From the NCBI GenBank assembly GCA_027924585.1, contig BSBM01001026.1, positions 486,501 through 550,500 of the forward strand: DNA of 64,000 nt, given 5' to 3'. Below the pieces are notes generated by a model that did not search any database, was not told where the DNA came from, and saw nothing but the letters and a program-made list of their open reading frames with translations. The stretch comes from Larix kaempferi. Taxonomy: Eukaryota; Streptophyta; Pinopsida; Pinales; Pinaceae. A program made the position numbers and the translations under genes. Of the stretch, positions 1 to 10,503 are shown one piece after another; the first letter of the stretch is position 1; the number at the start of each line of letters is the position of its first letter.

Positions 1-1098
1 GGAACCTTGCAGCAGACACCACCGCAGCTAGCCATAACACTACCAGGGAAGACTCGTCTTGTTCATCTGGACCCGATGAGCATAACGTTGCCAATGTCAG
101 AACAAGTGACTCTGGATACAAAGGGTGTTGAGTGGGTAGAGCTCAACTTGGCCAAGTTTTCATTACCTAGCTTGCACTTTTATCAGCTGCAGGTTGTAGA
201 AGAAATGCATGAAAGGACAGTTGATTCGATGAAGTCACAAGCTGAGCTGCAAGCCGCAAATAGGCATCTCGAGGAGTGTAGATTGCACACAGGTATGCAA
301 CTGCATGATGAACAGGACCATCAGCTGTGATTGGAGGCTACTATTACTGCTGTCGTAGATGACATTGAAGATTTGGAACCCCAGAGCGATCCCGCGGACA
401 CCATTCTGAGAATGGGAGATATGGTGAAATCTCTCAAGACAGAAATATAGGACAACGAGATTTTTCATCAGGCTAATATTAATGCCCTAAAGGCACAAAT
501 CAATCCAAAGATACCATTAACTGAGCAGTAGTTAAGGGAGCAAGTAGTAAAGGATGCAACACAAAATATTGCAATGGACGTGGCTAAGTGCCAAGATTTA
601 GAGACTGCTGCTTCGAAGGCATTCACTACCCTCGAAGAGGATCTAGGGCTACTACAAGTAAAGACTACAGTCAAAGAAAAGCAGGCTCCACTAAAGAAGC
701 TAGATACGGAAGTTAAGGCCCTGCCAGCTAGAGAGAAGCTCCATAAATACAGGGAAATAACCAACTTTAAGAAGGAGGTACACGCATTAAGGGAGAAAGA
801 CACTGTGATGGATGATCAGTCCCAACCACTACTGCAGGATGCCATTGCAATATCGCAGCAGATTGAAGACAAAATCAAGGACCTGCGCAAGAACCAAGAG
901 TAGGTGGAAGGAAAAATCGGAGAAGACATAACTGTGGAGATGCTCGCCACAGTTAGGCAAGTCGAACCGGACACAAAGAAAGCAGTAGAGCAGTTGGTCG
1001 GCACATTCAATGAGTTAGTGACGAAGCTATATTCACCAGTCGCGGAACAGATCAAAAAGGTCGAAGCTGAAGGTGGCTCGAGGATGAGCCACATGTAA
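1..1098 (+). pseudogene. Gypsy G1 extra 3' ORF, C-terminal coiled-coil part (copy A)
   Basis: This is the end of a long ORF lying after integrase in Gypsy element G1; the upstream part is outside the window but can be read in copy B from 31191. One frame stays coherent to a final TAA at 1096-1098. In-frame stops at 328, 448, 529 and 901 break it. The predicted protein is rich in Glu, Lys, Gln and Leu with heptad-like spacing, as in LQAANRHLE and KKAVEQLVGTF, so it is probably a long coiled coil. Bases 1-650 match 32993-33639 and the rest matches 39549-40004. Copy A is uninterrupted at 643-647, where copy B holds Copia element C. Function is unknown; its position between integrase and the 3' LTR is that of the 'additional ORFs' of some plant Ty3/Gypsy elements. 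Confidence is high that it is element-derived, low on its role. Confidence 0.7.
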
Positions 1099-1099
1099 G

Positions 1100-2040
1100 T
1101 GTTAGGGGCATGTTGGTCCTGGCCCAAGTTGGGGCAAATTTTGATAATAGAAAGAGTTTTAACTCCGGAGCTGAGCGCAATTCAATAAAAATACAATTCT
1201 GTGCAAGTGTTGGGGATGCCACGAAGTTGCGCGCAACAACGAAATTTTGGCAGTACTTCGAAGGGTGCTGTGAAGATCAATGCTATAAGGAAGAAGTGCT
1301 ATGAAGTGACCAGTCCACGTGGAGCTGACAAAGCGGACTGTTGGACGAAGGATGAGCACGGGTACCGGTTAGACCATCGGCGGTCTAGTTTTGGAAAAGA
1401 TGCTTCAGGGAAGCCGAGCGGCGGATAGGTGTACAAGGCTGTTAGAGGAAGAATGGTTTCATGAAAGCGACTGAGAGCTGAGCCAGGTGTGTGAGGCCAT
1501 TAGAGGAAGAGCGGCTCAAGGAAAGTGATCTGTTGGCGTGCGCTCAATAGGACCGCCACGATGGAGCACTCGCTACCACAGGCCAACAGTTTGGTTTAGA
1601 GAAATCGTAGCATTTTTGGAAACCCTAAGGGTCTCAGCCTTTATCATTGTAAAGACATGACCTACGGTCGCGATCTATTTAAGGAGGCAATTTTGTATGG
1701 GAAAGGGTTGGTGTTGTTAGAAGTATAGTACTGAGCATTGTAAAATCTTTCTGAGAAAAGATATTAAAGACTCTGCAACCGAGTGCGCAGAGATCTATGT
1801 AAGAGAGAAGAGAGTCTGCAGCTGATCGTGCAGACTAAGAACTATTGTTCCCTTTCCAAATGATTTATATAACAACAAAATCTTGTGGACATAGCTTCCC
1901 ACCCGGGGGAGTGAACCACGTTAAATACTATGCAGTGTGATTGTGTTGCATACTGTGCATTTATCTGTTTCCTATGAATGAATGTCTTAATTTTCCCTTG
2001 CATACTGTTGTGATAGGACTTTTATATGTATTTGCCATCA
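1100..2040 (+). repeat. Gypsy G1 3' LTR, copy A (right end unresolved)
   Basis: The sequence begins TGTTAGGGGCATG one base after the stop codon of the G1 3' ORF. It has a TATA-like CTATTTAAGG at about 1674-1683, then a leader with polyadenylation-like and U5-like character (the 'gtggacatagcttcccacc' segment near 1886). The same block recurs from 40006. I could not find a clear CA end followed by a PBS, so the right border is a guess. Confidence 0.5.
1674..1683 (+). promoter_or_regulatory. TATA-like box in G1 LTR
   Basis: CTATTTAAGG lies about 570 bp into the LTR, followed by the probable transcribed R/U5 part. The same motif is in copy B near 40579. Confidence 0.35.
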
Positions 2041-2640
2041 GGACAATATGGAAAGAATATGTTAAGTTTTGCATGAATAGATGAATGGTGAATGTTTGGC
2101 CTCTACTTATGAAGCACTAATGGATCAGCTATTCCACTAAGTGTTAGATATTGTTTAAACACTTTCACATTACGTAGTAGGGAGAATGCATGGTAGTTGG
2201 ACCGTCTCCACGGCACATGGTTGAGCAGCGAACACCCCGAGTGAAGGGATGAATGATTGATTTTTAATAGCTTCAGTACTCTAGCTAACTACACGTATTT
2301 CAAGCCTTAGTGTGAACCACATTGGTCACAGTCACAAAGTAATTCTGTGGAATAAGAATTTAGAGGTGCGGACCATGGTGTCTTCTATCGCCGCGTAGTT
2401 CTACCCTGTAGCACATGTCCCATGTCGCGCTATGTAGTACATCAACCTCAACAACTCATCACCTACTGTGGAAACTGTATTCCGCAGCACCCCATAGATA
2501 CACCTCGGGTGAGACCTCAACCTGCTTGCAGGTTGTTGCCGAAAGGGCTGGTGCGAAGGGGTTTTGTTGGTCAAGGGGAAACTGTGAAGAACCTGGGTCT
2601 TTGTTGGAAACCCTCGGGGTCAGCATATGATAAGCCAACA
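2041..2640. other. Unresolved junction between G1 LTR and G2 gag
   Basis: About 600 bp present in both copies (A here, B near 40945-41560). It may hold the end of the G1 LTR plus leader, or the 3' broken end of G2. Open frames here are short and do not resemble any family I recognise. The shared junction argues that the G1/G2 arrangement predates the locus duplication. Confidence 0.3.
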
Positions 2641-2670
2641 GCAACGCCATTCTCTGATCCACACCTTTGT

Positions 2671-3920
2671 TCAAAAGATCGCCTTTCGTTGTGCTGGCTC
2701 CATCGGGTCACGTTGATCTTCCTGGATCAAGGCCCTCTGAACTGTCAGATTTTGGTTCTTCTTCTTTTCACCTCCACTGCTATCGGATGCCGATTCTTCC
2801 CTCTCATCGACTTGCTCATCCTTTCGATGTCTGGGTTTCAAATCCTCTCCAGCATGTAGGTTCTCTGGGCACTCATATACCTTGTGTCCCATTCCTCGAC
2901 ACTTATAACAGATTATGGCTAGTATGTTAGCTCCTTTCTTGTTGGATGGACCACTTCGACTATATGCACCTTGACCCCGGTTCTCACAACCATTGACGTC
3001 AGTTTTCCTGCACTTTCTCTCGTGTCGATGTCCCTTCCGCATGTTGGCTATCTTCGACACTTTCCTTCCTGTACCCACTACTTTGGCCTTTTGGGGAGAC
3101 AATTTTCGCACCCCGACCAGTCATCCTTCCCCTAGTCATTGCGGATTTTCTTGACAGTTTCTCTTCTGCCTTCAGAGCTAACTGGTAGGCTTCACTGACT
3201 GCTCTAAATATTGACATGCTGAGTTCATCCTAAATAGCATATTTTAAGTCATTCCCATACCTAGCGATAGCTTCTTCTCCTTCATCAGTTTGTCTTGACC
3301 AAATCGACAATCGGTAGAACTACTCTGTGTACTCCTTCATGTTCATCTCTTTCTGTCGAAAGTTTTGTAACTTCCTGAACAAGGAAATCACATAGTCATT
3401 TGGCAAGAACTTTACCTTCAACTTCGCAACCATTCTGTCCCAAGACTTGATTTTCTCCTTGCCTTTCTTTAGTCTGTCAGCCTGTACATTGTCCCACCAC
3501 AACGAGGCATGACCTTTCAACCTCAGACATGCAATCTTAACCCGTTTAGGATCCTCAATATGCTCTATGTCGAAGTATTTCTCCATCTCTCTAAACCAAT
3601 TGATCAAATCTTCTGGGTCCAGGCTTCCTGAGCACGTACACACGTCTATCTTCACCCGACCTCTCATATCCTTCAAGAGTTTGATCATTTTTTCCTTTGG
3701 TTCCTCCACGGCTTCTTCCCGAGCTTCCACCTCTTCGACTTCCTCATCATTGTGGTCAAGTGCTTCAAGAATGCAACCATGCCTCTGGATTTCTTTGATC
3801 ACTGTGACTTCATTTTTCAAAGTTTGCATTGTTCTGACACATTTTCCAAACATCTCACAATCCACTGTGACGGCTGCTGCATCATGCGCTCTTCATCCTC
3901 AGACATTAACGCCTATGTGA
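2671..3920 (-). pseudogene. Gypsy G2 gag, copy A (broken)
   Basis: Minus-strand gag of a Ty3/Gypsy element, just downstream (in its own sense) of the PBS at 4132-4143. The body carries the capsid-like signature around FREMEKYF, LRLKGHASLWWDNV and KSWDRMVAKLK (3320-3865). A CCHC zinc knuckle, CYKCRGMGHKVYEC (C-x2-C-x4-H-x4-C), follows near 2870-2915, flanked by basic and acidic tails. Reading the whole needs frame changes near 3110-3320 and in the N-terminal 60 bp, and there are stops, so it is dead. No protease, RT or integrase follows before the G1 LTR: only the 5' half of G2 is present. Copy B (41594-42830) has the same structure. Confidence 0.85.
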
Positions 3921-4131
3921 GCCATTTTTTAACCTCTGCTGAAACTCTCACATGTCCAATCACAACCGGACTTTAAACAAGTCATGTACAACTCTACCCA
4001 ACCGCAGCTGGAGCTGTCCAACTCACTTCCAGGCTCAATACCAACTGATGCAAGTCAGGTTGGTATATTCATCTTCCCAACTAGACTTTCTTTCGGGCTC
4101 TTTATTCCCACTCTGATATGCTGCAATACGT

Positions 4132-4143
4132 GCTCTGATACCA
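4132..4143 (-). promoter_or_regulatory. Primer binding site of G2, copy A
   Basis: The plus strand reads GCTCTGATACCA, giving TGGTATCAGAGC on the element strand, complementary to the 3' end of plant initiator tRNA-Met. It lies two bases from the LTR end. Confidence 0.85.
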
Positions 4144-4145
4144 AC

Positions 4146-5138
4146 TGACGCAAGTCACCTTATTGGAATAATTTCTTGCTTAACAATACACATGACACAA
4201 ACCATAATTCTTACACGAAATAGGTGTAAAGCAGGATGCCAGAACTGGCTTTATATTACTTCTCTTAATTCGGTTACAATGAGGAATAACTATAAACAAA
4301 TAACTAACTACAATTGGCCTCAGCCGTTTAAACTTAGAAGTAACTGTGGTGTGTTCTCCCTGTGTGTCAACCTCACCCTCTCCTGGTTCACCTGGAACTT
4401 TGAGCTATGGATCGCTCTCAACTCTCTTCTTCTTCGGCCGGTGTGACTCTTCACCACTCTCTTCAGCTCCTCTGTCTAATGCTGCTAATCAAAGACTAAA
4501 GATCCCTTCTCTGATTTCCTCTCGTTCATCTTCTACCCTGTTGTTGTTGTTCCTGATATTACTGCAATCCCCGAGACACGCATCCTCCTGTCCGCCGATC
4601 CTTCCAAATCCTACAAACATGCAGCTGTCAGCTCCTAACCGTGCTCCACAACCTTTTTCCATGATGTCACCTATCACGTCTTTCACCTACTCGCAATAAC
4701 TATATTAACTTCCTCAGCAACCCTGAATGGATACCAGGTACAGTCCCTTGACTTTCTTCCCTTCCAACCCTGCTATAGTATTCGGTCACATCTAGACCTT
4801 CTTGTCAGCTTACTTCTCATCTTCTGTAGTTCACTAGTCCTCTCCTTCCTTCGTGCTTGGCTCCGCCAAACCTGTCGCGTCGTAGTTCGACCACTCGTCG
4901 ACTACTCTATGTCTTACTCCACTTGTCGTCTATCGACCATTTCCTGTCGATCCTCGACCTAACACAACATCCACTGTGCTTCCCTAGTCTGTCGCACTCT
5001 GACTGCTTCTGCTCGACTTGTTGACTTCGACAAGTCAACCTACTCTCAGCACCAGTGGTCATTGGCACTACCGCTGGTCAGTTCCCCCCTATCGATCAAC
5101 CTCGACTAATTTTCCTAGGCCCTGATGCTCGTGCATCA
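4146..5138 (-). repeat. Gypsy G2 5' LTR, copy A
   Basis: 993 bp bounded by TG...CA (plus-strand reading TGACGCAAGTC to GTGCATCA). The inner end faces the PBS. The copy B LTR (43054-44046) has the same length and the same outer flank (taaattatcatgacc), so both copies descend from one insertion. Confidence 0.8.
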
Positions 5139-6189
5139 TAAATTATCATGACCATACATAATGTTTTGATAGTATTGATATTATACTAATGAATGTATGT
5201 TTATGTATCAGATCATGAGGATGACACTAGTGCACACTTAAGCATGCATAGTGGTGCAGAATGAATAGAAGTTCAAAGACATATAGAGATCAAATGGGAG
5301 GCAACCAGACAAAAATAAAAGATAAGTATTTGAGTTGTTATTTGAATCTATGAAATAGTAAATGATATTGCTTGTAATAGTTGTATGCATATTTGTATTC
5401 CTAGAATATATCATGCATAGTGTAAGCGTTCATATAGCATTGAACAGTATACTACAAATATGCATATGATGGGTAAGTTGGAAAAACATTCCATTGTTTT
5501 TTATCTAGAATGAAACCTCTTTGCTGACATGCTGAGAGATGTGCTCGCTCTTGACAGTATGTTCTAGTAGAGATGGAAGGCATCTAGATAGCCACTTTAT
5601 GCATACATGATATGGAAAAGTGTTGTGCCAAAATATTGGTCAAGATAGTTGCATGAATATGTGAATCATATCCGTATGGATAGTAGCTTATCATGTCAAC
5701 ATGAGTTGATGATTATGAAGTATTACTAATCATGTAATTAACTTTGACTTGTAGGAAAGATCATGAAGAATGATGAACACCAAACAAGTGATGGATGTTC
5801 AACAAGAAGACTTACAAATCAAACATACTATAGAAGGCTCGTGGCTATAAGATTCTCTTAGAAAGAGGAAGAGGATCATGACGAGATGTTTTCTCCAAGT
5901 GACTAGATAATACCATTCTCTTAATGGTGTAATTGAAGAAAGTTCTGTATGGGTACCTAGGATCGATAGTCATTTGATGAGCTTAATGATCACCATGGGT
6001 GATGCGGATTTAAACCTTTGCTACAAGGTTGAAGATGGTGTCTATATACATACGACATTCTTCTCTTAGATGGATGCAAGAAGGAACTCACCATAGAGTT
6101 CAAATAATCTTGAGGATCATATCAGTAGACCCATCTGATGAGAGATGGAACAGATAGATATGCAGAAGATAACTCAATGCATAGTGTGA
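5139..6189 (+). pseudogene. Copia P, degraded N-terminal RT region (copy A)
   Basis: Decayed Copia pol sequence between the G2 LTR and the recognisable RT. Near 5920-5945 a short stretch reads LNGVIEE, the usual Copia RT motif FLNGVIEEEVY. Around 5756-5770 an acceptor-like TTGACTTGTAG precedes GAAAGATCATGAAGAATGATG, equivalent to the IMKNDVW region of RT in the M element (12400-12480). The block 5460-5760 resembles the reverse complement of 12660-12960 in M, so P and M come from one lineage. Many stops in all frames. The missing 5' part was presumably lost or displaced when G2 inserted. Confidence 0.55.
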
Positions 6190-7190
6190 ATGATGTTCAG
6201 TCATAGAGGGAGAATTGATAGCTTCTTGACAAGCTTGGGATTTACCAAAAGTAAAGTTGATCCTAACCTTTATCTTAAGTTTATGGATGATGAACCTGTC
6301 ATACTATTACTGTATGTGGATGATCTCTTTCTGACAAGGAATGAGAAACAGATCATGGAAAGCAAGAAGAAGATAGCTACAACATTTGAGATGAAATATC
6401 TCGGATTGATGCATTACTTCCTAGGTTTATAAGTATGGAAAGGCCCAGAAGGAATATTTCTCAGCCAAGGAAAGTATTTGATATGTTGGAATCCAAAACC
6501 ATGCCCACTCCCATGGATTCAAACTTGGAGCTGTTAGCTGATGAATCATCAGAGTTAGTGGATGTAACTTTGCACAAACAGATTATTGGGTCATTGATGT
6601 ATCAAACGAATACAAGGCCAGATATATTCTTTGTTGTGAACACCTTGAATCAGTATCTAGTGCAACCTAGGTGTGTTCACCTGATAGACGCAAATCATGT
6701 GATGAGGTACATAAAGGGTACGATAGACTTTGGTCTATGTTATCTTGGAGATCATGACTTCAGATTGTATGGCTACACAGATGCTGATTGGGCAGGAAGT
6801 GTATCAGATAGGAAGAGCACATCGGGCGGATGTTATTGTCTGGGATCTTCCACGATCTCCTGGTTTAGTAGGAAGCAGTCTAGTGTGGCTCTCAGCACAA
6901 CCAAAGCGGAATATATAGCTGCTTGCTCTGCTAGTTGTGAAGCGATATGGCTTCAGAAGTTGTTATCAGGATTATTTGACTTAGAGATGGACTCCACTGT
7001 GATCCTCTGTGACAAGATGACAGAGATTCCAATGTTCCATGGTAATTCAAAGCACATAGAGATCTTATATTTCTATATACAGGATATGGTGCAGAAAGGA
7101 GCTATAAAGCTCGAGTATGTGAGCACTAACGAACAAGTTGCTGATGTGTTGACCAAACCTCTGTCTCGAGTAAAGTTTGAGTATTTTTGA
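6190..7190 (+). pseudogene. Copia P reverse transcriptase/RNase H, copy A
   Basis: C-terminal half of Ty1/Copia RT followed by RNase H. RT shows GRIDSFLTSLGFTKSKVDPN, the catalytic LYVDDL (about 6310-6330) and LGLMHYFLGL. After a TAA at about 6430 the frame shifts near 6480, then runs open to 7190 with GSLMYQTNTRPDI, the RNase H motif YTDADWAG, DRKSTSGGCYCLGSS, TKAEYIAA and VADVLTKPLSRVKFEYF. The usual CDNQSCV segment is damaged (CDKMTEIPMF). The RT N-terminus is decayed. Copy B (45101-46140) carries the same lesions plus further stops. Confidence 0.9.
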
Positions 7191-7225
7191 GACAAGCTTG
7201 CTGTAGTTTACAAGGACCCTCCTCG

Positions 7226-7235
7226 AAAGGGGGAG
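7226..7235 (+). promoter_or_regulatory. Internal polypurine tract-like site in P
   Basis: AAAGGGGGAG followed by TGATATGG, 36 bp after the RNase H stop. It looks like a PPT-LTR junction, but the true PPT/LTR of P lies 2 kb further on at 9218-9229. It could be a second plus-strand initiation site, or a relic showing that the following repeats began inside an older LTR. Confidence 0.4.
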
Positions 7236-7660
7236 TGATATGGTCGATGATGATATTTGGATACTAGTATCGATGTGGATACCTATATCAATGATGAGAT
7301 TTCTGATATCGACGGTAAGATCGATGATGAGATTTCCTATATCGACGGTAAGGTTGATGATGAGGATACCTGTATTGAGGAGGATATTGAATCAATGATC
7401 ATGATACTGTATCGATGATGAGGATACTCTATTGATGATGAGGATACTGTATCGATGATGAGGATACTGTATCGATGATGTGGATACTGTATCGATGATG
7501 AGGATATTGTATCGATGATGAGGATACTATGTCAATGATGTTGATACTTGTATCGATGATGAGGATACTAGTGTCGATGATGAGGTTACTCGTTCCGACG
7601 ATGAGTTCGATGATGAGGTTTCTAGTAACAATGATGAGGTCGATGCATGGTCCTTAGACT
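7236..7660 (+). repeat. 20-bp minisatellite of P (GATACTGTATC units), copy A
   Basis: Runs of a roughly 20-bp unit, GATACTGTATCGATGATGAG and variants, clearest at 7380-7570, with looser related units on both sides. Each unit contains the inverted repeat GATAC-T-GTATC. Copy B has the same array at 46144-46550. Confidence 0.85.
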
Positions 7661-7679
7661 TTATATAAATAAACGAGGA

Positions 7680-8560
7680 AGGATTGTATCATCCCTAGAC
7701 TTAGGTCCTTGAATAGATCTGTCGACAGATGTCTCTGAGAAGTGGTCCCTAGTGGACGGGAGGATTGCATCATCCCTAGAATTTTGTCCCTGAATTGATC
7801 TGTACACAGTTGTCTCTGAGAAGTGGTCCCTAATGGACAAGGAGGAAAAATATCATCCCTAGACTTAGGTCCCTGAATATATTCGTAGACAGTTGTCTCG
7901 GAGAAGTGGTCCCCACTGGACGAGAGGATTGTATCATCCCAGGACTTTTGTCCCTAAATAGATCCGTAGACAGATGTCTTCGAGAAGTGGTCCCTAGTGG
8001 ATGAGAGGATTGTATCATCCCAGGACTTTGGTCCCTGAATAGATACATAGACAGATGTCTCCGAGAAGTGGTCCCTAGTGGATGAGAGGATTGTATCATC
8101 CTAGGAATTTGGTCCATGAATAGATCTGTAGATAGATGTCTCTGAGAAGTGGTCTCTAGTGGACCAGAGGATTGTATAATCCCAGGACTTTGGTCCCTGA
8201 ATAGATCCATAGACAGTTGTCTTCGAGAAGTGGTCCATGGTGGACGAGAGGATTGTATGATCCCAAGACTTTGGTCCCTGAATAGATCTGTAGATAGATG
8301 TATCCGAGAAGTGGTCCCCAGTGGATGAGAGGATTGTATCATCCAAGGAATTTGGTCCCTGAATAGATCCATAGACAGATGTCTCCGAGAAGTGGTCCCC
8401 AGTGGACAAGAGGATTGTATCATCCCAGGACTTTGTTCCCTGAATAGATCCGTAGACAGATGTCTCAGAGAAGTGGTCCCTTGTGGAAGAGAGGGGATTG
8501 TATCATCCCCGGACTTCGGTCCTTGAATTGATCCATAGACATATGTCTTTGACAAGTGGA
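7680..8560 (+). repeat. 81-bp tandem repeat array of P, copy A
   Basis: About ten copies of a unit containing GGATTGTATCATCCCAGGA, TTTGGTCCCTGAATAGATCC, GACAGATGTCTCCGAGAAG and TGGTCCCTAGTGGACGAGA. The period is 81 bp, a multiple of three, so two minus-strand frames stay open for up to 280 codons without being genes. The unit at 8361-8368 contains GAATAGAT, the empty counterpart of the hAT insertion site in copy B. Confidence 0.9.
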
Positions 8561-8625
8561 CTGCATCGTTCCTAGACATGCTATGATGTCTTAAATGGAT
8601 CATGTATATTGCAGGGTTTGTTGCT

Positions 8626-9003
8626 ATGATACTGTTGATCGTGAGGATCCAGATGATGATGCTATTGATCATGAGAATCCATGTGACGATGTTGTTGATT
8701 GTGAGGATCCATATGATGATGTTGTTTATCGTGAGGATCTAGATGACGATGTTGTTTATCATGAGGATCTTGACGATGTTGTTGATCATTAGGATCCAGA
8801 TGACGATGTTATTGATCGTGAGGGTCCAGATAACGATGATGTTGCTCGTGAGGATGCACATGACGATGTTGTTGATCATGAGGATCCAGATGATGATTGT
8901 CTTGATCGTGATGATCTAGATGACGATATTGTACATCGTGAGGATCCAGATGAAGATGCCATTGATTGTGAGGATCCAGATCATGATGTTGTTGATTGAA
9001 AGG
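8626..9003 (+). repeat. 30-bp repeats encoding DREDPDDD-like units, copy A
   Basis: About 12 units of GTGAGGATCCAGATGACGAT with GTTGTTGATC, period close to 30 bp with a few shortened units. In one plus frame it reads as acidic decapeptides (DREDPDDDVV), in another as hydrophobic ones (LIVRIQMTML). The unit carries GATC-GTGAG-GATC. Copy B equivalent: 60280-60650. Confidence 0.85.
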
Positions 9004-9217
9004 ATCCAGATGTTGATGTTGCTATGGCTGCTCAGGTGCTACAGAAGATGAAGATTCAGTACTGAAGATGTTGATGTTCCAGTATTGAAGATGTTCCAGT
9101 AAGTGCTTGAGTTACTGATGATGTATAAAGAAAGCTTCCAATGATTTATAGATGTATCATGTATCATGTAGTTGATGACTCCTTGCTCCTGCCGATGTTG
9201 TTATAATATCCTTCTCG
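9004..9217 (+). other. 3' untranslated tail of Copia P, copy A
   Basis: Non-repetitive sequence between the 30-bp repeats and the PPT, with a short duplicated piece (cagtactgaagatgttgatg / cagtattgaagatgttc). It matches copy B 60651-60864. No coding potential seen. Confidence 0.5.
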
Positions 9218-9228
9218 TTAAGGGGGAG
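9218..9228 (+). promoter_or_regulatory. Polypurine tract of P, copy A
   Basis: TTAAGGGGGAG directly before the LTR start TGTAGAGATA. The identical tract is at 60865-60875. Confidence 0.8.
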
Positions 9229-9238
9229 TGTAGAGATA
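9229..9238 (+). repeat. First 10 bp of P 3' LTR, copy A (cut off)
   Basis: TGTAGAGATA is the LTR start. Copy B continues with TTGTAACTTATAAG, but here the sequence jumps into the M LTR (GATAGAGCAATG). AGAGATA occurs in both parents, so the jump is a microhomology deletion. The rest of this LTR resumes at 21597. Confidence 0.85.
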
Positions 9239-9663
9239 GATAGAGCAATGATACAACCAGAATACAAGAGATAGTCTTCTCCTAGCAGCAGAGCCTCCTC
9301 CTCGATAAGTGCGCCACTCTCCACAGTGTGAGTGAGAGAATAGAATGTGTAAAATGACAGAGACGCACTCTCTATTTATACATTAACTTGACTTGACCTT
9401 TACTCAACTAGGTTGGCCTCAACTTAACCACTTAACATAATGCTGACTGGGCCGACCCCCACTAGGGTGGTCTAATAACCCTTTGACCCACATGACTTAT
9501 ACAGGGCCGACCCCAATAAGGTGGTCTAATAACCCATCAAATATAAGTTACGACAATTACAATATAAATAACGACACTTCCGTATAGAGGAATAATAACA
9601 TCTCTATAGGAATACAATATACATATATGTGAAATACATTCCGAAGTTACATATACATCAACA
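9239..9663 (-). repeat. Copia M 3' LTR, truncated (LTR0)
   Basis: Matches 15181-15606 and 21143-21596, ending ...CATCAACA at 9663 beside the PPT. It lacks about 170 bp present at the start (plus-strand reading) of the other M LTRs. It contains two copies of the roughly 44-bp GGCCGACCCC...GTGGTCTAATAACCC unit and a TATAAATAG on the minus strand near 9373-9381. Confidence 0.85.
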
Positions 9664-9680
9664 CTCCCTGTTAACTAGGA
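9664..9680 (-). promoter_or_regulatory. Polypurine tract of M1
   Basis: The plus strand CTCCCTGTTAACTAGGA reads TCCTAGTTAACAGGGAG on the element strand, directly before the LTR start TGTTGATG. The M2 and M3 copies read AGTTAAGAGGGAG. Confidence 0.7.
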
Positions 9681-9899
9681 AGGTATTTCTCGACACAGGT
9701 CTTCTAGCACAAGTCATCTTCTCTGGATCATCGTCACTGGATAATCGTCATCGAGTCATGATCATCGTCACTGCTGCTGCTATCTCAATCAATCTCTGAA
9801 TCTACTCGTCATAGGAAGTTCTACAGAGCCAGTCCTTTTTCATAGTGGATGTAGGCCCACCACCTGTAGGTCTTCGTCATCACTGGCCATACTATGGAA

Positions 9900-10490
9900 T
9901 TCTCAGGACTTATTACGTGCGTCACAAAACCTCGAAAGAGCATCCCAGGCTATTATGAGCACAAGGCTCTACCTATAGGATCTCCGAGGGCCATATTATA
10001 TGCGACCTCACCACAAAAACTCGCAAGAGCATCCTAGGCTGTTACGAGCATGCAGCTCTACCTATAGGATCTCCCAGGGACAGATTATAGGTGGTCACCA
10101 CAAAACCTCTCAAGATCATCCCGGGCTATTACGAGCACGCAGCTCCACCTATAGGATCTCCCAGGGACAGCTCGCAAGAGCATCCCAGAACTTATTACGG
10201 GCACACAGCACAACCTATCGGATCTCCCCGAGATAGATTATATGCCATAGGACAAAACCTCGAAAGAGCATCTGCCAGATATCATAGAGCACAAATTACA
10301 TGCCATAGGAAAAACCTCGAAAGACTATCTGTAGATCTCCCAGGGCCAAATTATATGTCCTCCCAGAGCAAAACATCGAAAGAGAATTTGCTAGATATCC
10401 CAGGGCACGAATTACATGCTATAGGCAAAACCTCGAAAGACTATCTGCAAATCTCCCAGGGCCAAATTATATGCTCATATGCACAACCTG
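9900..10490 (-). repeat. 87-bp tandem repeats of M1 with shorter variants
   Basis: Units contain AACCTCGCAAGAGCATCCCA, TTACGAGCACGCAGCTCTACC, TATAGGATCTCCCAGGGACA and GATTATATG. The full period is about 86-87 bp, with 60-70 bp derivatives (CGAAAGAGCATCTGCCAGAT...) in 10250-10470. Because 87 is a multiple of three, a plus frame stays open for over 130 codons. Homologous arrays: 15880-16440 and 61840-62420. Confidence 0.85.
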
Positions 10491-10503
10491 ATCCACAGCC
10501 ATA

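Noticed and set aside
7830-8672. 280-codon minus-strand open frame as a gene
   Set aside because: It is the 81-bp tandem array read in a frame kept open because 81 is divisible by three; a second minus frame is open as well.
9900-10490. CRISPR-like array
   Set aside because: Units are contiguous tandem repeats without unique spacers, inside a plant retrotransposon.
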